64,000 nucleotides of DNA from Clostridia bacterium (GCA_017431005.1 JAFRLY010000063.1:42735-106734); one strand, 5' to 3'. Shown: positions 57,171-63,847, counted from the stretch's first letter. Notes: generated by a model not told the origin, from the sequence alone. Numbers and translations are program-made.

Positions 57171-58385
57171 ATGGCCTACAGCGAGCTGATCAAAAACTTT
57201 GAAAAGGTCCGGTCGTACATGCGGGACTTCTATGTCTACGGCTTCAGGGGCCGTGATGAGTTCGACACCAAGAGCGCCCGGATCTATGACGATGAGTACC
57301 GCAGGGTAAAAGCCTGGCTGGAGGGATATATCGATTCCTATTATGATGAGAGCGGCAAGAAGGTTTTCATCTCCATCGACAGCCGGACGCTCTCCCGTAA
57401 CCCGCTGTACATCGCCTTCAAAACAAAGAGCTTTACCGACTGGGATATCACGCTGCATTTCTGCCTGCTGGATATTCTGGCGGACGGACCGGCCACTGTG
57501 CAGGAATGCCTGGAGCGGATCACTTCGGATTATCTGGAGCCCTTTGAAACGGAATTCCCGGATGAAAGAACCGTGAGGAATAAGCTGCAGGAATATGAGA
57601 AGATGGGAATCGTTCAGTCAGAAAAGAAGGGACGGGTTCTTCATTATTCCCTGACCGAACCCTTCCGGCAGCTGCCGGCCTGGCGGGACGCCATTGATTT
57701 CTATTCCGAGACTGCTCCGCTGGGCGTAATCGGCAGCTATTTCCCGGAGGGCACCTCTTCGGCGTTTGAGTTCAAGCACCAGTATCTTCTTGGTGCGCTG
57801 GACAGTGAGGTCCTCTTCGATCTTTGCCGGTGCATGGAGGAAAAGCGCGGGGCGGATCTGACCATCTTCTCCCGGAGAAAAAAGCAGGAGCTGAAGCATC
57901 CGATCTATCCGATGCGGCTGTACTTCTCCACCCAGAGCGGACGCCAGTATATTCTGGGATTTCACTACGCATACAGGAAGCTGATGTTTTTCCGGCTGGA
58001 CAGCATCCGGAAAATCAAACCCATGGATGTGGATCCGGAGCCGGAGAAGTATGACGCATACTGGAAGGAATTCGATCAGCACCTGTGGGGTGTTTCCACC
58101 GGGGAGCATACCATGGATCATATTGAGATGCTGGTTCATGCCGGTCCGGACGAGGGGTTTATCGCAGACCGGCTGAACCGGGAAAAGCGGCACGGAACTA
58201 TTGAACAGGTGGATGCTGAAACCTGGCGGTTTTCCGCGGACGTTTATGACGCATCCGAAATCGTGCCGTGGCTGCGGACCTTTATCGGGCGGATTGTGAA
58301 GCTGGAGTGCTCCAACGCCTTCATTAACCGGCTTTTCCGGGAGGACCTGGAAAAGATGCGCCGGCTGTACGGAGGTGAAGCGTAA
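57171..58385 (+). CDS. WYL-domain transcriptional regulator 1
   Basis: A 404-residue regulator. The N-terminal half has a winged-helix region (LHFCLLDILADGPATVQECL to RTVRNKLQEYEKMGIVQSEK). The WYL domain follows (HPIYPMRLYFSTQSGRQYIL, GFHYAYRKLMFFRLDSIRKI) and a WYL-C extension ends WLRTFIGRIVKLECSNAFIN. WYL proteins sense nucleic-acid fragments or nucleotides and control defence and repair genes. GAGGAGGTGAACCGTC precedes the start; the stop overlaps the next WYL gene by one base. It heads the tRNA-like/DUF2828/RtcB cluster and is its likely regulator. Confidence 0.85.
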   Translation: MAYSELIKNFEKVRSYMRDFYVYGFRGRDEFDTKSARIYDDEYRRVKAWLEGYIDSYYDESGKKVFISIDSRTLSRNPLYIAFKTKSFTDWDITLHFCLLDILADGPATVQECLERITSDYLEPFETEFPDERTVRNKLQEYEKMGIVQSEKKGRVLHYSLTEPFRQLPAWRDAIDFYSETAPLGVIGSYFPEGTSSAFEFKHQYLLGALDSEVLFDLCRCMEEKRGADLTIFSRRKKQELKHPIYPMRLYFSTQSGRQYILGFHYAYRKLMFFRLDSIRKIKPMDVDPEPEKYDAYWKEFDQHLWGVSTGEHTMDHIEMLVHAGPDEGFIADRLNREKRHGTIEQVDAETWRFSADVYDASEIVPWLRTFIGRIVKLECSNAFINRLFREDLEKMRRLYGGEA

Positions 58386-59299
58386 TGCTATTCAGTGAAT
58401 ATTACGGTGAGTATTACGCCTGCGTAGCTGAAATCCTGGCTGAAGCTGTGGAGGGGACGCTGACGAAGGAGAAAATCAGCGAGATCGCGGCAAAGCAGGG
58501 CTTCGGAGAGAGCGTGCTGACCATTCCGGCCAGCCTGCGGGACGGCAGCTGGCCGCTGATCACCCCTGACTGCAAAACCCGAATCCGCCATCTTCCGGCG
58601 CATCCGGTGACGCTGCTGCAGAAGCGGTGGCTGAAAACCCTGCTTCTGGATTCTCGGATCCGGCTGTTCGGCCTGACGGGAGAGGGGCTGGAGGATGTAC
58701 AGCCGCTTTTTGATCCGAACAAAATCGTGTGGTATGACCGGTACAGCGACGGGGATCCTTATGAGGACGAGGGATATATCAACCGGTTCCGGCTGCTGCT
58801 GGAGGCAGTGAAGACGCACCGGAAGGTGCAGGTCATTTTTGACAGCCACCGGGGCAGGCACTGCAACTGGACTGTAATCCCGTACCGGCTGGAGTATTCC
58901 TCCACGAATGATAAATTCAGGCTGCTCTGCCACAGTGAAAAGTGGCGGAACCGCACGCTGAACCTTTCCCGGATCTCTTCTGTCCGTCTCCTGGGCACTT
59001 TCGATCCGGACGATTATCCCGTTCCGGAGCTGACAAACGAATCCGTCACGCTGGAAATTACAGATGAACGGAATGCCCTGGAGCGTGCCATGCTGCAGTT
59101 CTCCTATCTGGCCAAGCGCACAGAGCGGACGGATAAGAAGACCTACCGGATGACGCTGCATTACCGGCAGGAGGATGAGACTGAGCTGCTGATCAGAATT
59201 ATATCCTTCGGCCCGCTGGTGAAGGTAGTGGAGCCGGACAGCTTTGCCGCGCTCATCCGGGAGCGGATTGAAAAACAGTTTCAGTATGATTTTGTCTGA
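58385..59299 (+). CDS. WYL-domain transcriptional regulator 2
   Basis: A 304-residue relative of the upstream gene, translationally coupled to it (TAATG). The helical N-terminus is AVEGTLTKEKISEIAAKQGF; the WYL core is VQVIFDSHRGRHCNWTVIPY, RLEYSSTNDKFRLLCHSEKW and the C-terminus RIISFGPLVKVVEPDSFAAL IRERIEKQF. It lacks an obvious long winged-helix part, so it may act as partner subunit of the first. Pairs of WYL proteins often act as heterodimers. The gene ends 88 bases before the first RNA unit of the array. Confidence 0.82.
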   Translation: MLFSEYYGEYYACVAEILAEAVEGTLTKEKISEIAAKQGFGESVLTIPASLRDGSWPLITPDCKTRIRHLPAHPVTLLQKRWLKTLLLDSRIRLFGLTGEGLEDVQPLFDPNKIVWYDRYSDGDPYEDEGYINRFRLLLEAVKTHRKVQVIFDSHRGRHCNWTVIPYRLEYSSTNDKFRLLCHSEKWRNRTLNLSRISSVRLLGTFDPDDYPVPELTNESVTLEITDERNALERAMLQFSYLAKRTERTDKKTYRMTLHYRQEDETELLIRIISFGPLVKVVEPDSFAALIRERIEKQFQYDFV

Positions 59300-59386
59300 A
59301 AAAGAAGAGTTCGCGACTTTTTTTTCATGATCTTCTGTATAAAACCTGATAATCTTCATGCTGCAGAGAGGATCACCGGATGATCC

Positions 59387-59447
59387 AAAGGCGCTGACAG
59401 CAATCTTATCGTATGACTTATTAACATAAGAACAAAAATGCGCCTTG
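59387..59447 (+). ncRNA. Array unit A: cap stem with short insert
   Basis: AAGGCGC (59388-59394) pairs with GCGCCTT (59440-59446) followed by G. The 5' side continues TGACAGC, as in units B, C and F, and the 3' side is preceded by AAAAAT. The insert (about 40 bases) holds CTTAT/ATAAG but no tRNA body. A GGATCA/TGATCC hairpin immediately precedes it (59370-59386). Confidence 0.6.
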
Positions 59448-59452
59448 TTCTC

Positions 59453-59559
59453 AAAGATGCCGACAGCAAATCGTCCGTTAGTCCCACCGGAGGGACACCT
59501 GGTTCAGGGCCAGGCATTCGGGGGTTCGAATCCCTCACGAACATGAAAACGGCATCTTG
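59453..59559 (+). ncRNA. Array unit B: capped tRNA-Leu(CAG)-like RNA
   Basis: The cap is AAGATGCCG (59454-59462) paired with CGGCATCTT (59550-59558), nine base pairs. Inside, 59472-59543 folds as a cloverleaf: D arm GTCCC/GGGAC; anticodon stem CCTGG/CCAGG with loop TTCAGGG (anticodon CAG); five-base variable region; T arm GGGGG-TTCGAAT-CCCTC. The acceptor pairs at only five of seven positions (mismatches at 1-72 and 4-69). After it come TGAAAA, not CCA. A tRNA-like body on a closed stem is the design of bacterial Y RNAs that bind Ro-type proteins. Confidence 0.8.
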
Positions 59560-59563
59560 GTAT

Positions 59564-59675
59564 AAAGACACCTACAGCAATCCGTTCTTTGAACGAATAG
59601 CTCAGTACAGAGCATCTGCCTGATAAGCGGAGTGGCGGAAGGTGCAAATCCTTCCTTCGACAAAAGGGTGTCTTG
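59564..59675 (+). ncRNA. Array unit C: capped tRNA-Ile(GAT)-like RNA
   Basis: The cap is AAGACACC (59565-59572) with GGTGTCTT (59667-59674). The body, 59591-59662, has D arm GCTC/GAGC with a short loop lacking GG; anticodon stem TCTGC/GCGGA with loop CTGATAA (anticodon GAT); and a six-pair T stem GGAAGG/CCTTCC with loop TGCAAAT, in which position 55 is G instead of the invariant T. The acceptor has only CGAA/TTCG. These changes argue against a translating tRNA. Confidence 0.8.
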
Positions 59676-59696
59676 TTTCTTCTCTCTGCACTGTGT

Positions 59697-59767
59697 GCTC
59701 TGGTGGTTCAATGGCAGAACACGCGGCTGTTAACCGTCTGACGAAGGTTCGATTCCTTCCCGGAGCG
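59697..59767 (+). tRNA. Array unit D: tRNA-Asn(GTT)-like, no encoded CCA
   Basis: This is the best-folded tRNA of the array. Acceptor GCTCTGG/CCGGAGC pairs at all seven positions (one T-G). D arm is GTTC-AATGGCA-GAAC with the GG pair. Anticodon loop CTGTTAA gives GTT (Asn), with stem CGCGG/CCGTC weak at its base. T arm is GAAGG-TTCGATT-CCTTC. It is followed by GCTG rather than CCA. It has no copy of the AAAGAYGCC cap; CTCTGC before and GCAGAG after could pair. It may be a genuine tRNA-Asn or a mimic. It is adjacent to unit E. Confidence 0.7.
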
Positions 59768-59771
59768 CTGT

Positions 59772-59824
59772 AAAGACGCAGGCAGCAGAGCCAACAGCCC
59801 CGAAAGCTAAGAAAATGCGTCTTG
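59772..59824 (+). ncRNA. Array unit E: cap stem with short insert
   Basis: AAGACGCA (59773-59780) pairs with TGCGTCTT (59816-59823), then G. The insert of about 35 bases contains GGCAGC and CAACAGC, matching the inner flank of the tRNA-bearing units, a small AGC/GCT hairpin, and AAAA before the closing strand, but no tRNA body. Confidence 0.6.
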
Positions 59825-59832
59825 TTGTTTTC

Positions 59833-59930
59833 AAAGATGCCAACAGCTAATAATTCGATTGTCCAGTGGTGAGAGCCGGGCGCATAACCCGGAAAACGGG
59901 GGTTCGAATCCCCTTCGAAAAGGCATCTTG
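59833..59930 (+). ncRNA. Array unit F: capped tRNA-Met(CAT)-like RNA
   Basis: The cap is AAGATGCC (59834-59841) with GGCATCTT (59922-59929), nearly identical to unit B. The body, 59852-59921, has a perfect anticodon stem CCGGG/CCCGG with loop CGCATAA: anticodon CAT, but position 33 is G where all tRNAs have T. T arm is GGGGG-TTCGAAT-CCCCT; the acceptor is TTCGA/TCGAA; the D stem is poor. Lacking T33 it should not decode normally. The DUF2828 start is 35 bases downstream of the cap. Confidence 0.8.
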
Positions 59931-59964
59931 TTTCTGAATGTTTACGCAAAGGAGGGCGATGAAC

Positions 59965-61422
59965 ATGCTGAATGAACTGAAAAAAGAAGCAAACCGTACC
60001 CTGACTGAAAACGGCGCTGCCACCCTGCGGTCCACGGGCTCGGATTGCCTGGACCTGTTTGCAACCATCGGGGCGCTGCGGAATGCTGAAGGGCAGGAAA
60101 TCATCGTCCGCTTTGCCCGTGCATATGCAGAGGACCGTGATCTGGCGATGAAGATGCTGTTCTATTCCCGGGATATCCGCGGCGGCCTGGGTGAACGCCG
60201 GGTATTCCGGACGATCCTGAAGCATCTGGCGGATGTACAGCCGGAGTCTGTCCGGAAGAACCTGCAGCTTGTCAGCGAATACGGCCGCTGGGATGACCTG
60301 ACTGTTCTGTTAGGAACCCGGTGTGAAAAGGACGCGATGGCTCTGATCCGGGAGCAGCTGGCAAAGGATCTTTCTGCTCTGGATGCCGGGGAGAATATCT
60401 CCCTGATGGCCAAATGGCTGCCTTCTGTCAATACGTCCAACGCCGCTGCCGTGAAGGACGGCAAGCGTATTGCCAAGGCGCTGGGTATGACGGACGCAGA
60501 ATACCGCCGGACGCTGGTGCGCCTGCGTGCGAAGATCCGGATCCTTGAGAACAACCTGCGGCAGAAGGACTATACCTTCGCGTATTCCGCACAGCCCTCC
60601 AGGGCTATGCTGAAATACCGCAAGGCCTTCCGCAGGAACGATGAGGAACGGTATACCGCTTTCCTGGAGCAGGTCTCCAGAGGCGAGGAAACCGTTCATA
60701 CCGGCACGCTGTATCCGTATGATATCGTGGAGAAGGCGCTGCGTTTCCGCGGGGATGAAACGGAGCGGAAGGCGCTGGATGTGACCTGGAACGCGCTGGA
60801 AGACTACGCGCCGCAGGGAAACGCACTGTGCGTTATTGACAGTTCCGGCTCCATGTATGGCGGCGGAACCCCGATCCCGGCCACTGTCGCGATGTCTCTG
60901 GGCATGTATTTCGCGGAGCACTGCAGGGGTGAGTTCCATAATCACTTCATCACCTTTTCCCGGAATCCACAGCTGGTGGAGATCAAGGGGAATGATCTGG
61001 TGGAAAAGGTACGGTACTGCGAAACCTTCAATGAGGTTGCGAACACCAGCATCCAGAAGGTATTCGAGCTGATCCTGTCCGCTGCAGTGAAAAACAAACT
61101 GCCGCAGGAGGACCTGCCGGAGACGCTGTACTTCATCTCCGATATGGAATTTGACTGGTGCACACAGGATGCAGGCCTGACCAACTTCGAATACGCGAAA
61201 AAGCTGTTCGAAGCACATGGCTACCGGCTGCCGAAGGTGGTTTTCTGGAACGTCCAGAGCCGGAACCGGCAGCAGCCTGTCAGCATGAATGAGCGGGGTG
61301 TGATTCTGATCAGCGGCTGCACGCCCAGAATCTTCTCCATGGTAGCCGGCGGTAAATTTGACCCGGTGCTGCTGATGAAGGAAGTCCTGCTCAGCGAACG
61401 GTACGCGCCGGTCTGTGCGTAA
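59965..61422 (+). CDS. DUF2828 protein: TROVE/Ro60-like RNA-binding region plus vWA domain
   Basis: A 485-residue protein. The N-terminal helical part carries the DUF2828 signature KMLFYSRDIRGGLGERRVFR (residues 64-83) and LMAKWLPSVNTS, resembling the HEAT-like ring of Ro60/TROVE proteins. The C-terminal vWA domain has the metal-binding motif VIDSSGSMYGG (D292, S294, S296) and later YFISDMEFDW. Ro-type proteins bind misfolded RNAs and Y RNAs. The ATG at 59965 is nine bases after AGGAGG; ATGs at 59938 and 59959 are less well placed. It follows the tRNA-like array and precedes RtcB by 21 bases. Confidence 0.85.
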   Translation: MLNELKKEANRTLTENGAATLRSTGSDCLDLFATIGALRNAEGQEIIVRFARAYAEDRDLAMKMLFYSRDIRGGLGERRVFRTILKHLADVQPESVRKNLQLVSEYGRWDDLTVLLGTRCEKDAMALIREQLAKDLSALDAGENISLMAKWLPSVNTSNAAAVKDGKRIAKALGMTDAEYRRTLVRLRAKIRILENNLRQKDYTFAYSAQPSRAMLKYRKAFRRNDEERYTAFLEQVSRGEETVHTGTLYPYDIVEKALRFRGDETERKALDVTWNALEDYAPQGNALCVIDSSGSMYGGGTPIPATVAMSLGMYFAEHCRGEFHNHFITFSRNPQLVEIKGNDLVEKVRYCETFNEVANTSIQKVFELILSAAVKNKLPQEDLPETLYFISDMEFDWCTQDAGLTNFEYAKKLFEAHGYRLPKVVFWNVQSRNRQQPVSMNERGVILISGCTPRIFSMVAGGKFDPVLLMKEVLLSERYAPVCA

Positions 61423-61443
61423 ATGAAAAAAGAGGACGGGAAA

Positions 61444-62646
61444 ATGGAAATCAAGGGAAAGTTTGCGACAGCGATCAGCTACGCAAAGGATATAGAACCG
61501 ATTGCAGAAGAGCAGATCCGGACCATGTGCGACCAGCAGTTTACGGAAGGCTGCCGGGTCCGGATCATGCCTGATGTGCACGCCGGAAAAGGCTGCACCA
61601 TCGGCACTACCATGACGATACGGGGAAAGGCTGTTCCCAATGTAGTCGGTGTGGATATCGGCTGCGGCATGTTTACGACAAAGCTGGAAAACAGGCGGAT
61701 AGACTTCGCTCATGTGGACGAGATCTGCCACTGGATTCCAAGCGGCATGAACGTCTGGGATTCTCCCCGGGAACCCTTCGATCTCGAACGGCTGCGGTGT
61801 TTCAAAAAGCTGAAGCAGCGGTCCTGGCTGAAAAACTCCCTGGGGACGCTCGGCGGCGGAAACCATTTTATTGAGATTGACCGGTCTGAGGACGGAACAT
61901 ACTGGCTGGTGATTCACTCCGGCAGCCGGAATCTCGGCAAACAGGTATGTGAATATTATCAGCAGCTGGCTGTGGAGGTTGCGGAAGGCAAGGAGGATTA
62001 TATCGCATCCGCTCCCGGGCTGATCGCCCGGCTGAAGGCGGAAGGACGGCAGAAGGAAATCCAGAAGGAACTGGATGTCCTGCGGCTGCGGCTGAATCAC
62101 AAGACCGCACCGGACAGCCTGTGCCATCTGGAAGGCCAGCACCTGGAGGACTACCTCCATGACGTAAAGATCTGTCAGGAATTCGCCGTACGGAACCGTG
62201 AAATCATGACCGCGCTGATCCTGAAGAAAACCGGCATGATCGGGCTGGAAAGCTTCCATACGGTTCATAACTATATTGACACGGACGAAATGATCCTGCG
62301 GAAGGGTGCCATCGCGGCGCACGCCGGTGAACGGGTGCTGATCCCCATCAACATGCGGGACGGAAGCATTATTGCCATTGGACGGGGTAATGAGGAATGG
62401 AACTACTCCGCGCCTCACGGCGCAGGCCGGATCATGTCACGGAAGGCTGCAAGGGATACCCTTTCCCTGGATGAATACAGGAAAGCCATGGAAGGGATCT
62501 ATACCACGACCGCCAACCTGGAAACCATTGATGAAGCGCCTATGGCCTACAAGCGGATGGAGGATATCATTGAGGCCATCCGGGAAGCGGTGGACATCGT
62601 GGAGATCATTAAGCCGGTGTATAACTTCAAGGCTGCGGAAAAGTAA
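61444..62646 (+). CDS. rtcB: RtcB family RNA ligase
   Basis: A 400-residue RNA-splicing ligase that joins 2',3'-cyclic phosphate or 3'-phosphate ends to 5'-OH ends, using Mn2+ and GTP. Key parts are present: MPDVHAGKGCTIG (D44, H46), VGVDIGCGMF (D71, C74), GTLGGGNHFIE (H141), VIHSGSRNLG (H158) and YSAPHGAGRIMSR, where H325 is the guanylated histidine. No archease gene is in the window. The ATG at 61444 follows GAGGACGGGAAA; an in-frame ATG at 61423 has no site. It would repair tRNAs cut in the anticodon loop. Confidence 0.95.
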   Translation: MEIKGKFATAISYAKDIEPIAEEQIRTMCDQQFTEGCRVRIMPDVHAGKGCTIGTTMTIRGKAVPNVVGVDIGCGMFTTKLENRRIDFAHVDEICHWIPSGMNVWDSPREPFDLERLRCFKKLKQRSWLKNSLGTLGGGNHFIEIDRSEDGTYWLVIHSGSRNLGKQVCEYYQQLAVEVAEGKEDYIASAPGLIARLKAEGRQKEIQKELDVLRLRLNHKTAPDSLCHLEGQHLEDYLHDVKICQEFAVRNREIMTALILKKTGMIGLESFHTVHNYIDTDEMILRKGAIAAHAGERVLIPINMRDGSIIAIGRGNEEWNYSAPHGAGRIMSRKAARDTLSLDEYRKAMEGIYTTTANLETIDEAPMAYKRMEDIIEAIREAVDIVEIIKPVYNFKAAEK

Positions 62647-62740
62647 CGGATTATACTACAGGGTTCTTTACACCCGGCAGCCGGAACGATATGATATGCA
62701 TAAAATCGGGCATGGCCCAGAGCGAAAGGAGGAATTCATT

Positions 62741-62872
62741 GTGAACCGCTATACTGTTACCATGCGTCATAAGCACTTTGGATTCCAACAGTGCAGTTTT
62801 ATAAAACTGTGCTTCGCTTTGCTGTACCCTGATCAGACGCATGAAAAAGACCTGAAACGCCAAATGCTGTAA
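62741..62872 (+). CDS. Small ORF downstream of rtcB (43 residues)
   Basis: A strong site (GAAAGGAGGAATTCATT) precedes GTG at 62741. The peptide is VNRYTVTMRHKHFGFQQCSF IKLCFALLYPDQTHEKDLKR QML. It is basic, with a short hydrophobic centre. A perfect palindrome CAGTTTTATAAAACTG (62794-62809) lies inside it, so the stretch may be regulatory DNA or RNA instead. Possibly a small toxin or leader; undecided. Confidence 0.4.
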   Translation: MNRYTVTMRHKHFGFQQCSFIKLCFALLYPDQTHEKDLKRQML

Positions 62873-62893
62873 ACGCATCATCGGATTGTTCAC

Positions 62894-62932
62894 AAGGCCG
62901 CTTGCCAATCAGGGCAGGCGGTCTTGTTTTTT
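62894..62932 (+). terminator. Terminator of the DUF2828-RtcB operon
   Basis: AAGGCCGC-TTGCC (62894-62906) pairs with GGCAG-GCGGTCTT (62913-62925), then GTTTTTT. The CTTGTT end resembles the 3' ends of the array caps. Confidence 0.8.
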
Positions 62933-62964
62933 ATGTTATCAATTTCTGAAAGGAGTATATCCCC

Positions 62965-63219
62965 GTGTGTGTTTTGCCTTCAATTGATCTTACCGCAACC
63001 GGAATCCGGATCACGCAATTGCGGCAGGAAAACGGACTGACTGTCAGAGATTTACAGGATATTTTCGGTTTCAATACTCCCCAGGCAATCTACAGGTGGC
63101 AGCGAGGTTTGACTTTGCCTACATTGGATAACCTGGTGGTCCTGGCTGCAGTCTTCGGAACGACATTGGATTCCATTATTGTTCGGACAGGGACGGCAGA
63201 CCAAAGCAGAAGTGCCTGA
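62965..63219 (+). CDS. XRE-type helix-turn-helix regulator
   Basis: An 84-residue Cro/CI-type domain: GIRITQLRQENGLTVRDLQD, IFGFNTPQAIYRWQRGLTLP, TLDNLVVLAAVFGTTLDSIIV. The GTG at 62965 follows AAAGGAG. It sits between the RtcB operon and the downstream tRNA-like genes and could regulate either. A TCAGCCC-TTCG-GGGCTGA hairpin follows its stop (63223-63239). Confidence 0.8.
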   Translation: MCVLPSIDLTATGIRITQLRQENGLTVRDLQDIFGFNTPQAIYRWQRGLTLPTLDNLVVLAAVFGTTLDSIIVRTGTADQSRSA

Positions 63220-63245
63220 GTTTCAGCCCTTCGGGGCTGATTCAT

Positions 63246-63316
63246 GTCGGGATAGTGTAACGGCAACACGGCCGGCTTTGACCCGGCAGTCAAAGGTTCG
63301 AATCCTTTTTCCGGTG
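63246..63316 (+). tRNA. tRNA-Gln(TTG)-like, no encoded CCA
   Basis: Complete cloverleaf: acceptor GTCGGGA/TTCCGGT (seven pairs, three of them G-T); D arm GTGT-AACGGCA-ACAC; anticodon stem GCCGG/CCGGC with loop CTTTGAC (anticodon TTG); T arm AAAGG-TTCGAAT-CCTTT. Discriminator G is followed by CTTT, not CCA. It could be a working tRNA-Gln if CCA is added, but the weak acceptor and missing CCA match the mimics upstream. Confidence 0.7.
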
Positions 63317-63327
63317 CTTTGAAATGT

Positions 63328-63379
63328 TCCTTGGCTAAGAATCGGAGTCCTGCTGGTCCGAATCCCGCCTTGTGTACCA
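63328..63379 (+). ncRNA. tRNA 3'-half-like sequence (possible Leu AAG)
   Basis: From a degenerate anticodon arm with loop CTAAGAA, the sequence continues into a T arm GCTGG-TCCGAAT-CCCGC (one mismatch, T55 changed to C) and ends in ACCA at 63376-63379. No D arm or 5' acceptor strand lies upstream. It looks like the 3' half of a tRNA. GTGTA-CCAA-TACAC at its end can form a hairpin leading into the next tRNA-like body. Confidence 0.45.
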
Positions 63380-63383
63380 ATAC

Positions 63384-63454
63384 ACGCCTTTAGCTCAACT
63401 GGCAGAGCACCTGATTGAAAATCTGTTTGCCCAGGTTCGATTCCTGGAGGTTCC
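63384..63454 (+). tRNA. tRNA-Phe(GAA)-like, degenerate acceptor
   Basis: D arm GCTC-AACTGGCA-GAGC and T arm CCAGG-TTCGATT-CCTGG are intact, and the loop TTGAAAA gives anticodon GAA (Phe). The anticodon stem CCTGA/TCTGT pairs at three of five positions and the acceptor ACGCCTT/AGGTTCC at about four of seven. CCTG follows instead of CCA. It appears derived from tRNA-Phe but decayed or repurposed. Confidence 0.6.
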
Positions 63455-63473
63455 CCTGCAAATCAAGAACCGT

Positions 63474-63514
63474 GAGGAATTACATTGGTGTCTGGAATTC
63501 CTCCGGCTCTTTTT
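63474..63514 (+). terminator. Probable terminator after the tRNA-like genes
   Basis: GAGGAATT (63474-63481) pairs with AATTCCTC (63496-63503), followed by CGGCTCTTTTT. Confidence 0.6.
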
Positions 63515-63564
63515 CAAAAGTCATCTATTTACAACGCTCCCAGCGGATGAATTCTGCCGGGAAT

Positions 63565-63842
63565 TTAGGAGGAGTTCCGCGGAAATCGCCTTTTTTGTTC
63601 TCCTAATAAGAAGTCGGACTGCCGCCTGAATTGAGCGATCAAGTGCCCCAAATCCCCCGGAATCTGTTCGATTTTCCCTCCCAGAGCTACCGCCAAACAG
63701 CTAACGCGAGGCGGACGATAGAGGGCATGTGAAAGTCGAACACGCCGCCCGCAGTTAGCCAGCTAACGCGGAAAGCCCGAATTACTCCCTTCGGTCAGGA
63801 AGACCGAAAAGCTCGAAAGCCTTGTAAAATAAGGATTTCGAG
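63565..63842 (+). other. Hairpin-rich noncoding stretch before tRNA-Arg
   Basis: No convincing ORF. Successive stems are seen: TTAGGAG/CTCCTAA (about 63570-63606); CTAAC..GGCGG (63701-63714) with CCGCC..GTTAG (about 63745-63758); TTCGGTC/GACCGAA (63790-63808); and CTCGAAA-CCTT / AAGG-TTTCGAG (63812-63841). CAGCTAACGCG occurs twice (about 63699 and 63760). The series suggests another structured RNA, possibly related to the array, or a tRNA-Arg leader. Confidence 0.45.
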
Positions 63843-63847
63843 GACAT

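Noticed and set aside
59602-60225. 207-residue minus-strand frame across the tRNA-like array
   Set aside because: Crosses several structured tRNA bodies and the DUF2828 start; its reading is the reverse of tRNA T arms.
60310-62418. 702-residue minus-strand frame
   Set aside because: Antisense shadow spanning DUF2828 and RtcB, which carry clear catalytic motifs.
63372-63629. 85-residue plus-strand frame starting in the Phe-like tRNA
   Set aside because: The N-terminal part is tRNA sequence (LAQLAEHLIENLFAQVRFLE is a tRNA read-through) and no ribosome site is present.
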